DNA of 20,188 nt from JAVXAG01 sp036660615 (GTDB lineage Bacteria > Bacillota > Clostridia > Peptostreptococcales > Anaerovoracaceae), in NCBI GenBank assembly GCA_036660615.1, contig JAVXAG010000020.1, forward strand, positions 1 to 20,188. Direction: 5' to 3'. Every line of letters starts with the position of its first letter. The stretch's first letter is position 1. The position numbers were made by a program, and so were the translations under genes. Shown piece by piece: positions 1-8,400 of the stretch. The notes below the pieces were generated by a model. It was given only the letters and a program-made list of their open reading frames with translations, ran no database searches and was not told the DNA's origin.

Positions 1-5
1 TATGG

Positions 6-11
6 TATAAT
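6..11 (+). promoter_or_regulatory. Candidate -10 box of the ywbE-type gene
   Basis: A perfect TATAAT lies 41 bases upstream of the first small gene. Any -35 box would fall off the left edge of the window, so only half of the promoter can be judged. Confidence 0.4.
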
Positions 12-52
12 AACCCAAAAGTAATAACTAATGAATAATTAAAGGAGCTATA

Positions 53-247
53 ATGAACGGACAAAATAGAGCAGATATAAAAATTGGGATTGCAGTTAAA
101 GTCGTATTGAAAGCAGACCAAAGGACGGGTACTTTAACCGATGGCATAGTTGCAAAAATACTGACAAATAGCAGTCACCATCCTCATGGCATAAAAGTTA
201 TGTTGGAAGACGGACAAGTCGGCAGAGTACAAGAAATTTGTCAATAG
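53..247 (+). CDS. YwbE family protein (DUF2196), unknown function
   Basis: A 64-residue protein resembling the small YwbE family of Gram-positive bacteria, which has no assigned biochemical role. Family hallmarks are the IKIGIAVKVVLKADQRTG start (residues 9-26), a LTDGIVAKILTNSSHHPHGIK stretch near residues 28-48 and a short C-terminal GQVGRV segment. It has the look of a small all-beta fold. There is no signal peptide or membrane segment, so it is probably cytoplasmic. The start is fixed by AAAGGAG at 41-47, five bases before the ATG. It is monocistronic as far as can be seen and converges with asnS, with a hairpin terminator between them. Family recognition is from memory of the conserved pattern, and function is unknown. 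Confidence 0.85.
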   Translation: MNGQNRADIKIGIAVKVVLKADQRTGTLTDGIVAKILTNSSHHPHGIKVMLEDGQVGRVQEICQ

Positions 248-267
248 ACCACCAAATAAACATAATG

Positions 268-319
268 AAAGAGGCATTCCCAATAACTGATGAATAATCC
301 ATTATCGAGAAGCCTCTTT
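268..319 (+). terminator. Hairpin terminator between convergent ywbE-type gene and asnS
   Basis: AAAGAGGC (268-275) pairs with GCCTCTTT (312-319). A smaller inner stem ATAAT/ATTAT sits within the loop. On the plus strand the stem is followed by TTTTGATTT, so it fits best as the terminator of the ywbE-type gene. The symmetric stem could also serve asnS on the minus strand, although the T-run there is weak. Confidence 0.7.
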
Positions 320-336
320 TGATTTAAAATATTCTA

Positions 337-1731
337 TTAAAATTCTGATGTCTTTGGTGTTCTTGGGAAAGGTAGCACGTCTCTAATATTGCCCATTCCA
401 GTTATATACATTATGATTCTTTCAAATCCCAGTCCATAACCAGCATGTTTTACACCGCCGTACTTTCTAAGGTCAAGATACCACCAATAATCTTTTTCGT
501 CCAAATTCAACTCAGCCATTCTTGATTTTAGAACGTCAAGACGTTCCTCCCTCTGGCTTCCGCCGATGATTTCACCAACACCTGGAACTAGTAAGTCACA
601 AGCCGCAACAGTTTTGTTGTCGTCGTTGATTCTCATATAGAAAGCCTTGATTTCCTTTGGATAATCAGTTACAAATAAAGGCTTTTTGAAGATTTCTTCA
701 GTAAGATATCTTTCATGCTCTGTCTGTAAGTCAATACCCCATTCGACTGGATACTGGAACTCTTTACCGGATTTTTGCAACAAGTCCACAGCTTCTGTAT
801 AAGTTACTCTACCAAAATCTGCGTTGACTATGCTTGTAAGTCTTTCTAACAAACCTTTGTCAATAAAGCTGTTGAAAAACTCCATTTCCTCTGGTGCATT
901 TTCCATAACATAGTTTATGATATATTTTATCATATCCTCAGCCAAATCCATATTGTCTTCAAGATCAGCAAATGCCACCTCTGGTTCAATCATCCAAAAC
1001 TCAGAAGCATGTCTACCTGTATTTGAATTTTCAGCCCTAAACGTAGGCCCAAATGTATATACATTTCTAAATGCCATTGCAAAAGTTTCTGCTTCCAATT
1101 GTCCACTTACAGTTAAGTTAGTTTCTTTGCCAAAGAAATCTTGGCTATAATCAATTTTTCCATCTTCTGTTCTTGGTGGGTTATCCATATCAAGAGTCGT
1201 AACTCTGAACATTTCTCCAGCGCCCTCACAATCGCTACCTGTAACAATTGGAGTGTGAACATATACAAAATTATTGTCTTGGAAAAATTTGTGTATTGCA
1301 TAAGCAACCAATGATCTCACTCTAAATACAGCAGCAAAAGTATTGCTCCTTGGTCTTAGATGGGCAATTTCTCTCATAAATTCCATGGAGTGTCGCTTCT
1401 TTTGAAGTGGATAATCCGCATCAGAATCCGCTTCCACCACTACTTCTTTTGCTTTGATTTCAAAAGGTTGTTTTGCGTCAGGTGTTAATGTCAAAGTTCC
1501 CCTTACCATTAGTGCTGCTGCAATTGGTGCTTTTGAAATTTGGTCAAAGTTCTCAATATTGTCAGCCTCATATACTACCTGTACTGACTTAAAAAAAGTT
1601 CCATCATTTAATTCTACAAATCCAAACTTATTTGAACTTCTGTTTGTTCTAACCCATCCTCTGATAACAATTTCCTTATCAACATATTGGTCAGTTTTTC
1701 TATGAAGTTCTCGAAGCTGTATGTCTTTCAT
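337..1731 (-). CDS. asnS: Asparaginyl-tRNA synthetase (class IIb)
   Basis: Charges tRNA-Asn with asparagine in the cytoplasm using ATP. The 464 residues have the usual layout: an N-terminal OB-fold anticodon-binding domain (about 20-105), then the class II catalytic core. Motif 2 is [21 protein letters not shown] without break at 231-251. Motif 3 (GYGLGFER...[11 protein letters not shown]) is at 431-460. A short insertion at about 180-202 (acidic, containing DFFGKETNL) precedes the conserved SGQLEAE segment and is typical of AsnS rather than AspS. The ATG is preceded by a GAAGG element about ten bases upstream. The gene lies downstream of lysS on the same strand, with the palindromic repeat array and a short hairpin in its leader. 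No T-box sequence (AGGGTGGNACCGCG-like) is visible in the leader. Confidence 0.97.
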   Translation of the reverse strand: MKDIQLRELHRKTDQYVDKEIVIRGWVRTNRSSNKFGFVELNDGTFFKSVQVVYEADNIENFDQISKAPIAAALMVRGTLTLTPDAKQPFEIKAKEVVVEADSDADYPLQKKRHSMEFMREIAHLRPRSNTFAAVFRVRSLVAYAIHKFFQDNNFVYVHTPIVTGSDCEGAGEMFRVTTLDMDNPPRTEDGKIDYSQDFFGKETNLTVSGQLEAETFAMAFRNVYTFGPTFRAENSNTGRHASEFWMIEPEVAFADLEDNMDLAEDMIKYIINYVMENAPEEMEFFNSFIDKGLLERLTSIVNADFGRVTYTEAVDLLQKSGKEFQYPVEWGIDLQTEHERYLTEEIFKKPLFVTDYPKEIKAFYMRINDDNKTVAACDLLVPGVGEIIGGSQREERLDVLKSRMAELNLDEKDYWWYLDLRKYGGVKHAGYGLGFERIIMYITGMGNIRDVLPFPRTPKTSEF

Positions 1732-1762
1732 CTTCTCTTACCTTCTTTCAAATATTCAAGCA

Positions 1763-1786
1763 AAAACCTGCACTAAGACAGGTTTT
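1763..1786 (-). terminator. Hairpin in the asnS leader: weak terminator or attenuator
   Basis: An 8-bp perfect stem, AAAACCTG / CAGGTTTT, with an 8-base loop. On the minus strand it is followed by one further T and then GCTTG. It lies 31 bases before the asnS start and downstream of the promoter-like sequence in the last repeat copy. It could end read-through from lysS, or act as an attenuator in the asnS leader. The short T-run makes strong termination doubtful. Confidence 0.45.
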
Positions 1787-1817
1787 CGCATTTTATTAAT
1801 TTTATTTCTGTCTTTGC

Positions 1818-1848
1818 ATTATAACAACGCTACAAAGGAAAAAGACAA
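1818..1848 (-). promoter_or_regulatory. Promoter-like sequence in the asnS-proximal repeat copy
   Basis: On the minus strand, TTGTCT (1848-1843) is separated by 19 bases from a perfect TATAAT (1823-1818). The -10 box sits at the very edge of the repeat, with asnS starting 87 bases further on. The -35 match is 4/6 and the spacer is longer than ideal, so this is a candidate only. The same sequence recurs in each repeat copy. Confidence 0.4.
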
Positions 1849-1928
1849 CCCTTTTTTCCTATAACGCAGGATTTTTTCGTTGTAGCTAGGCATAATGACC
1901 ACGAAGAGCGGAACGTACATATGGTACG

Positions 1929-2028
1929 NNNNNNNNNNNNNNNNNNNNNNNNNNNNNNNNNNNNNNNNNNNNNNNNNNNNNNNNNNNNNNNNNNNNNNNN
2001 NNNNNNNNNNNNNNNNNNNNNNNNNNNN
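1929..2028. other. Assembly gap of exactly 100 N inside the repeat array
   Basis: The 55 bases left of the gap (1874-1928) are identical to the 55 bases right of it (2029-2083). The two contigs therefore share an end in the repeat. The simplest merge gives one 126-bp unit and one 128-bp unit plus the 32-base partial copy. Collapse of additional units cannot be excluded. Confidence 0.95.
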
Positions 2029-2097
2029 TTTTCGTTGTAGCTAGGCATAATGACCACGAAGAGCGGAACGTACATATGGTACGCGCACTGAGGCAGA

Positions 2098-2178
2098 CAT
2101 TATAACAACGCTACAAAGGAAAAAGACAACCCTTTTTTCCTATAACGCAGGATTTTTTCGTTGTAGCTAGGCATAATG
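2098..2178. repeat. Imperfect palindrome forming the core of a repeat unit
   Basis: Three nested arm pairs can be read in order. CATTAT (2098-2103) pairs with ATAATG (2173-2178). GCTACAA (2110-2116) pairs with TTGTAGC (2161-2167). AGGAAAAA (2117-2124) pairs with TTTTTCCT (2134-2141). Unpaired segments of six and five bases separate the outer two stems. The same structure occupies 1817-1897 in the first copy. Such a structure could form as a long RNA hairpin or a DNA cruciform. Confidence 0.75.
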
Positions 2179-2193
2179 ACCACGAAGAGCGGA

Positions 2194-2210
2194 ACGTACA
2201 TATGGTACGT
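2194..2210. repeat. Second, short palindrome of the repeat unit
   Basis: ACGTAC (2194-2199) and GTACGT (2205-2210) form a 6-bp inverted repeat with a 5-base loop ATATG. In the shorter unit variant the final T is missing, so that copy can pair only five bases. Confidence 0.6.
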
Positions 2211-2258
2211 GAGCACTGAGGCAGACATTATAACAACGCTACAAAGGAAAAAGACAAG

Positions 2259-3797
2259 TTATTTCTCTGGTTTCATAGTAGGGAACAAAATAGTATCCCT
2301 AATACTTGGCGCATCAGTAACAAGCATAATAACCCTGTCAATACCTACACCTAGACCACCTGTTGGTGGCAAACCAACCTCCAACGCATTTACAAAGTCC
2401 ATATCCATTGGATGAGCTTCTTCATCTTCGCCAGAATCAAGTTGCGCCTGTTGCGACGTAAATCTCTCATATTGGTCAATTGGGTCATTTAATTCAGAAA
2501 AGGCATTAGCAATTTCCCAACCATTGATATAAGCTTCAAATCTTCTTGTTATTCTTGGATCCTCTGGATCTCTCTTTGACAAAGGAGAAATTTCAACTGG
2601 ATGTCCAACTACAAATACTGGGCCGTCCAAGTATCCTGGAACATCTTCACAATAATCTTCAAACATTTCAGCCAAGATTTTGCCCCTTGTCCATTTGTTT
2701 GCATCTTTTTCGTCCATTCCATACTTTATTGCAGCAGCCCTTGCCTCTTCATCAGTGTCAAGTTTTGCAAAGTCAACGCCAGTAATTTCTTTTACTGCAT
2801 CAGCCATATTTAGTCTTCTCCAAGGTGGAGTTACGTCAAATTCTTTCCCTTGATATTTTAGAATTGGTGAGCCATTTACTACCATTGCTGAATTGTAGAC
2901 AACCTGCTCTGTAACTTCCATTGTGTCTTCCATATCGCCGTATGCCATATAACATTCCATTGATGTGTATTCCGGATTGTGGTTTCTATCCATTCCTTCA
3001 TTTCTAAACATTTTGCCCATTTCATATACCCTGTCAAGCCCGCCTACGATTAGTCTCTTTAAGTAAAGCTCATTAGAAATACGAAGCTTCATGTCGATAT
3101 CCAAAGTATTGTGGTGAGTGCAGAAAGGTCTAGCGTTTGCACCTCCAGCTATAGTAGTTAGAATAGGTGTATCTACCTCTAAGTATCCATAATCCTCTTC
3201 AAGAACTCTCTTGATTTCATGTACAATTTTAGCTCTCTTTATAAACATTTCCTTAACTTCAGGATTCATAATAAGATCAACATATCTTTGACGATATCTA
3301 ATGTCTTGATCCTTTAGTCCTTGGAATTTGTTAGGAAGCACCTGCAATGATTTTGATAGCAATACTAACTTATCAACTTTGATTGAAATTTCTCCATGCT
3401 TGGTCTTGAAAACAGTTCCTTCAATTCCAACTATATCGCCTATGTCATATGTCTTGAATATTTCATATTCCTCAGGAGTGATTTTGTCCTGTCTTACATA
3501 ACATTGAATTCTTCCCTGTTTATCCTGAATGTCAATAAATGAGGCTTTACCCATGTGTCTAAATGCCATCATTCTACCAGCACATGAAACTTCTTGGTCT
3601 TCCATGGCATCAAAATTATCTTTGATGTCCATACTGTGTGCAGTTACATTCCAGTTTTCTTGTAAAAATGGATTTCTTCCCATTTCTTGTAACTTCTTTA
3701 ATTTTTCACGTCTTATCATTCTTTGTTCATTGATTTTTTCCTCTGAGAGTTCTTCTTCTATCTCAGGGTTCACATTATTATCTATTTCGTTCATCAT
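2259..3797 (-). CDS. lysS: Lysyl-tRNA synthetase (class II)
   Basis: Charges tRNA-Lys with lysine. About 512 residues: a charged N-terminal helix (about 15-45), an OB-fold anticodon-binding domain (about 70-150) and a class II core. Motif 2 (FRNEGMDRNHNPEYTSMEC) is at about 264-282. Motif 3 (GLGVGIDR...SIRDTILFP) is near the C-terminus. The open frame begins at an ATG at 3803, but the only Shine-Dalgarno-like element, AAGGA, overlaps that codon. Initiation therefore more likely uses the third or fourth in-frame ATG (3797 or 3794), five or eight bases downstream of it. The gene follows greA by a few bases, a common clostridial pairing, and so is probably co-transcribed and translationally coupled. 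Its stop codon lies one base from the repeat array, and no ordinary terminator is seen between. Confidence 0.97.
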   Translation of the reverse strand: MMNEIDNNVNPEIEEELSEEKINEQRMIRREKLKKLQEMGRNPFLQENWNVTAHSMDIKDNFDAMEDQEVSCAGRMMAFRHMGKASFIDIQDKQGRIQCYVRQDKITPEEYEIFKTYDIGDIVGIEGTVFKTKHGEISIKVDKLVLLSKSLQVLPNKFQGLKDQDIRYRQRYVDLIMNPEVKEMFIKRAKIVHEIKRVLEEDYGYLEVDTPILTTIAGGANARPFCTHHNTLDIDMKLRISNELYLKRLIVGGLDRVYEMGKMFRNEGMDRNHNPEYTSMECYMAYGDMEDTMEVTEQVVYNSAMVVNGSPILKYQGKEFDVTPPWRRLNMADAVKEITGVDFAKLDTDEEARAAAIKYGMDEKDANKWTRGKILAEMFEDYCEDVPGYLDGPVFVVGHPVEISPLSKRDPEDPRITRRFEAYINGWEIANAFSELNDPIDQYERFTSQQAQLDSGEDEEAHPMDMDFVNALEVGLPPTGGLGVGIDRVIMLVTDAPSIRDTILFPTMKPEK

Positions 3798-3805
3798 AAC
3801 CATCC

Positions 3806-4279
3806 TTATTTGCTAATCTCAATTACTTCATAATTCAAAATACCATCAGGCACTTGAATCTCCAATTTATCTCCAACCTCTTTGCCTAACAAACTTTCTC
3901 CAACTAGAGATTCGTTTGAAATTTTACCAGCAAATGGATCTGCTTCAGTTGAGCCGACAATAACATATTCAGCCATTTCACCTGTTTTTAAATCCTTAAT
4001 CTTAACCTTAAGCCCTATGCTAACTTGATCACCTGTAATTTCATCTTCATTTATGATTTTGGCTTTTCTAATCATAGTTTCCAATTTATGGATTCTTTCC
4101 TCTAACTCAGCCTGTTCATTCTTTGCTGAGTCATACTCGGAATTCTCCGAAAGATCTCCATATGAAATTGCTTCCTTAAGTCTCTCCGAAACTTCCTTCC
4201 TTTTAACAGATACTAACTCCTCATGTTCAGCTACTATTTTGTCATACCCTTGTTGGGTTAGTAGTATTTCTTCTGACAT
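3806..4279 (-). CDS. greA: Transcription elongation factor GreA
   Basis: Binds RNA polymerase in the secondary channel and stimulates cleavage of backtracked transcripts. The 157 residues match the family's usual length. The N-terminal antiparallel coiled coil (about 1-75) carries the acidic tip GDLSENSEYD at 41-50, with D42 and E45 in the positions of the magnesium-coordinating pair. The C-terminal FKBP-like domain (about 80-157) includes EADPFAGKISNESLVGESL. The start is supported by AAAGGAG nine bases upstream. It sits 24 bases after the racemase-family gene and a few bases before lysS, inside the probable operon. Confidence 0.97.
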   Translation of the reverse strand: MSEEILLTQQGYDKIVAEHEELVSVKRKEVSERLKEAISYGDLSENSEYDSAKNEQAELEERIHKLETMIRKAKIINEDEITGDQVSIGLKVKIKDLKTGEMAEYVIVGSTEADPFAGKISNESLVGESLLGKEVGDKLEIQVPDGILNYEVIEISK

Positions 4280-4303
4280 AGCACTATCTCCTTTCGCTCC
4301 CTT

Positions 4304-5395
4304 TTACACGAATACAATCTGTACATTTCTACAGTTTGTAACATACACTACTGTTGCGTAGCAAATTCCAAATGACACAATGTCGCCAATCTTAATATCT
4401 CTTTCTGCATCTTCAATATCAAGAATGGTATGGTCGCTGGATGCGCCAAGTATTTCTATTCCCTTATCTTGTGGGAATATTTCATCAGGGTTACCATAGT
4501 CAACCTTACCAATTGCTAGCAAAGCTCTTCTTCTGATTCCTCTGTCTACATATTCTGGTGTGTGTCCAAAAGCATCAATAGAAATTTTGCCTACTGGATA
4601 AGAAGGTTTATCCTTCACTTCAATTACTTGTGCTTTTAGAGTATAAACATCTTGATGCATAAAGCTCATATCATATCCAAAGAAAACACCAAGGTCCCTT
4701 GCAAGCAAGATTCCTTCACCTACTCTAAGCAAGTTGACTCTCTTTGGCATATCTCCATTTAATATTCTAGGTAAGCTTGTTGTAGCTCCGCCAGAAATAT
4801 ATTCTAATGTTCTACCAATCTTTTCTTCGATTCTTTCAGCAATTACAACTAGTTCTTCTAACTTATCAGCTGTTGCTTCGATTGAACCGTAACAACCAAG
4901 ATTTGTTCCAACTCCTGCTAGTTCCAAATTCTTCAGTTGATTTTCAACCATAATTGCCACATCTAACATCTCGTCTTTGTCCCAGAAACCTTCTCTTAGA
5001 TCTCCCAAGTCTGCCATAAGAATAACTTTATGCTTTTTGCCTTGCTTTGCCGCTTCTTTATCAAGAGCCTTCAAAACTTCAACTTCGCTGTTTAAACTAA
5101 TATCTGTAAGTCTAATTACATCTTCTATTTCGCAAAGCATTGGAATTCTAATAAGCATTAGTGGTTTATCGATTCCAAAATCTTTTGCATCTTGAAGCTG
5201 TTCAAGTCTTGATGAAGCAATAAACTTTGCTCCGCCATCAGCGAATTGTTTCGCACACTGTGGTATTCCTGTTGTACCTTTAATTACTCCTGCGATTTCA
5301 ATTCCATATTCACCGCATCTTTTTACTATTTGTTCAACATTATGTTTTAAATAGTCTAAATTAATTTCTACCCTTGGGTATCCTTGGTTTTTCAT
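4304..5395 (-). CDS. PLP-dependent ornithine/alanine racemase-family protein
   Basis: A 363-residue fold-type III PLP enzyme of the alanine racemase superfamily. The N-terminal segment PRVEINLDYLKHNVEQIV followed by IAGVIKGTTG places the presumed PLP lysine at K39. The later VGTNLGCYG and ISGGATTSLP stretches are typical of the TIM barrel, and a beta domain follows from about residue 240. The details (KGTTG instead of KANAYGHG, and the GGATTSLP motif) resemble the clostridial ornithine racemase (Orr) group more than biosynthetic alanine racemases. Substrate cannot be assigned: no ornithine catabolism genes are nearby. The start is fixed by GAGGAG nine bases upstream. It lies 26 bases after the acyl-CoA synthetase gene and 24 before greA. 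Confidence 0.85.
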   Translation of the reverse strand: MKNQGYPRVEINLDYLKHNVEQIVKRCGEYGIEIAGVIKGTTGIPQCAKQFADGGAKFIASSRLEQLQDAKDFGIDKPLMLIRIPMLCEIEDVIRLTDISLNSEVEVLKALDKEAAKQGKKHKVILMADLGDLREGFWDKDEMLDVAIMVENQLKNLELAGVGTNLGCYGSIEATADKLEELVVIAERIEEKIGRTLEYISGGATTSLPRILNGDMPKRVNLLRVGEGILLARDLGVFFGYDMSFMHQDVYTLKAQVIEVKDKPSYPVGKISIDAFGHTPEYVDRGIRRRALLAIGKVDYGNPDEIFPQDKGIEILGASSDHTILDIEDAERDIKIGDIVSFGICYATVVYVTNCRNVQIVFV

Positions 5396-5421
5396 TTCTA
5401 AAATCTCCTCTAAAACATTTA

Positions 5422-8400
5422 TTATTTTTCGTCTTTATTTGAATCTACAAATCTTTTTATTTTTTTGCCTGTAGTCTTTTCAAAGTCTTCTCTTCTGATG
5501 GCAATTCTTTTTATTCTCTTGAACAGTGGTAATGTGTCATTTAGCTTATCTATTTCTTCCCAAATCAAGTCCTTTGCTTCTTCAAAAGTATATCCCTCTC
5601 CCAAAGCTTGTATCACTTCCTCTTTATCAAGTGTAACTGTCGCTAGGATTGTAGTATCATTGGAACCATCATCACCTTCAACGCCCCATACCAAACTTTC
5701 CTCAATATATGGAATTCTTCCGATATAGTATTCAAGCTCTTCTGGGAATACGTTCTTGCCATTCTTTGTTATAATTACATTTTTCTTTCTGCCCGTAATA
5801 TATATGAAGTCTTCTTTGTCAACATAACCTAAATCTCCAGAATGGAACCATCCATCTTTTATAACTTCATCTGTTGCCTGTTGGCTATTGTAGTAACCCA
5901 GCATTACATTTTTGCCTTTTAGACAAATTTCTCCAATGCCGTCTTCATCTTTATCAATAATCTTAACTTCCATGCCTGGCAGTAAATGCCCAACCGATTC
6001 ATTTCTCATATCTTTTGGTACATCTGGATTAAGTGCCGCCATAGGAGCACATTCCGTTAGCCCATATCCTTGAACCGATATTATGCCTAAATCGTTGAAG
6101 AACTGTAATACTTCTGGGTTAATAGCTGCTCCGCCTGATATGATTACTCTCATTCTTCCACCAAATACTTTTAGGATTTCTTTGGTAAATGGTTTGCTTA
6201 TATCAAGTTTCAACTTCTTCGTTCCTCTGTTTAGTTTAAGAAGCTTTCTCAAAGTTTTTTCTTTTCCTTGTTGTCTTACATTTTGCCAAATCTTTTTGTA
6301 CAAATTCTCGATTAGCACTGGCACGCCAAGCAACATTGTAGGTTGAACCTCTGCAAGATTCTTAGGAATATATTTTAATCCTTCGCAATACGCGATTGCT
6401 GCGCCTTTATACAACGGCATCAAGAATGCACAAGTACACTCGTATGTGTGGTGTATGGGCAATACCGAGAAGAAAATATCCCATGGATTAACATTTAGGA
6501 TTGTTGGGGCTGACATTAAGTCCTCCACCAAGTTTTCGTGGGAAAGCATTACGCCTTTGGCGATTCCTGTTGTACCTGAGGTAAACAAAAGTATGCTCAT
6601 CTCGTCTGCTATTATTTCTGCATCAAGGAACTGTCTATCTCCAAGTGCAATCAAATTTTTTCCTTCTGTTACAAGTTGACTCCATGAAAGTTCATCGGCA
6701 TCATTTTCTTCTTTGTTAAAATTGACTAATATTTCTAGTTTGGTTTTGCCACCAGCTTTCATTTCTTTAAATGTCTCTTCGTATTTGTTTTGATAGATTA
6801 TACAGTTGACATCTGCCTCAATTATAAGCTGTTCAAGTTCAACCCCATTGAGTTCTCTGTCAAGTGGCACTACTATTCCAGTTCCGCAAAGTGTTGCCAA
6901 ATAGCTTGTTGCCCATTGATAACAATTATCACCAACGATGGCGATTCTCTTTCCGGTTAAGCCTCTATTTATCAAAGCCGTTCCAAGTCCGTTAACATCT
7001 GCCAATGCTTGTTTGTATGTTATTGACTGATATGGCTGGTCTTTTTCAAATTTCTGCATAAATGCAACATTATCGCCGTACAGTTCAACACTTGATTCAA
7101 ACATATCTTTAATATCCGTAATTGGTCTGCTAGTCTTATATCTTAGATAAGGATCGCTACTTTCGTTTAAAGCTTTTGCTTTTTCTTCTGCTCTATTTTT
7201 TTCAATTTGTTTTATTTCTTCATAACTCATATTTGCTTCCTTGTCAATATGAGCTTGTTGAGTCTTCACCACAAACCGCTTTATTTTTCCAGTTGTTGTC
7301 TTCTCAAATTCAGTAGTCCTAATATTTATTCTTTTGACTCTCTTATAAGCTGACATTTTCTCATTTACTTGGTCAGTTATATCCTTAAAGAAATGGTAAA
7401 TATCACTATCTGTCATCTCTCCATGAGTTTCTTTTAGTAATTGATAATTTGGATATATTGTCGCTGAAACAATGGTATTTCCAACTCTATCATCTTTTAC
7501 TCCGTATACCATTACCTCTTCAACGTATTCGTTTTCTTGGAAATAGTATTCTACTTCTTCTGGGAAAATGTTTTTGCCGCCCTTTGTTATGATGACATTT
7601 TTCTTTCTACCGGACAAGTATAAAAACCCATCTTCATCAAAATAACCAAAATCTCCCGTATACAGCCACCCGTCTTTTAGGACTTGGTCTGTTGCTTCCT
7701 GATCCTTATAATATCCTAACATTACAGATGGACCTTTGCAAATTATTTCTCCGACACCGTTCTCGTCTTTGTCTATAATTTTTACTTCTGTCCCTGGCAT
7801 TGGTTTACCAACAGAAGCCGCTTTGCTATATCTATCTTGATTAACTGCGATTATAGGTGCGTTCTCTGTCATTCCGTAACCTTGAATCATAGGTACTCCC
7901 ATAGCCTCAAAATCTTCAATTACTTTTGGGTCTATTGCGGCACCACCTGCGATCAAGACATAAACGTTGTTACCAAGCATTGTATGAACTGGCTTAAACA
8001 TTTTTTTCATAATTGCTGGATTGTTATACAGCTTCATCTTTCTGGAAAGTTCTATACCTTTTCGCAATTTTTCTGTATTTCCCAAGGCCTCTGCTTGTTT
8101 CCAAAGCCCTCTGTACATCTTTTCAAAAATCAATGGAACTCCAAGCATTACGTCTGCATGAACTTCAACTAAATTCTTTTGTATATATTTTATTCCTTCG
8201 CAAATCGCTATGGTCAATCCCTGATAATAACAGGTCATAATATGACATGTCATTTCATAAACGTGATGCATCGGAAGGACTGATAATCCAATTCCATGTT
8301 CTCTAATAGTTACTAGTTTTGACATATTGTATACGTTTTGAGAAATATTCTTGTGTGAAAGCATTACGCCTTTTGCAAGACCTGTTGTCCCTGATGTAAA

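Larger units (their letters stand above)
1817..2257. repeat. Tandem array of a 126-128 bp palindromic unit (lysS-asnS intergenic)
   Basis: A sequence beginning CATTATAACAACGCTACAA recurs at 1817, 2098 and 2226, in direct orientation. The interval from 2098 to 2226 is 128 bases. The copy entering at 2029 is otherwise the same but two bases shorter near 2083 (GTACGCGCACTG against GTACGTGAGCACTG). The last copy is only the first 32 bases (2226-2257) and stops one base before the lysS stop codon. Each full unit carries a long imperfect palindrome and a second short hairpin. The array is interrupted by 100 N, so the copy number is at least 2.25 and otherwise unknown. It contains no gene with a ribosome binding site and no transposase. 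The 527 bases between lysS and asnS hold nothing else except the asnS leader. Confidence 0.9.

Noticed and set aside
1732..1830. T-box riboswitch before asnS
   Set aside because: No T-box consensus or specifier stem could be found. Only a single 8-bp hairpin is present.
1819..1920. A complete 33-codon frame (MYVPLFVVIMPSYNEK...) on the minus strand in each repeat unit
   Set aside because: No ribosome binding site precedes the ATG, the unit length (126-128) is not consistently a multiple of three, and the frame is explained by the palindrome sequence. Not called as a gene.
1817..2257. CRISPR array
   Set aside because: The intervals between the 32-base copies are the same sequence rather than unique spacers, and no cas genes are near.
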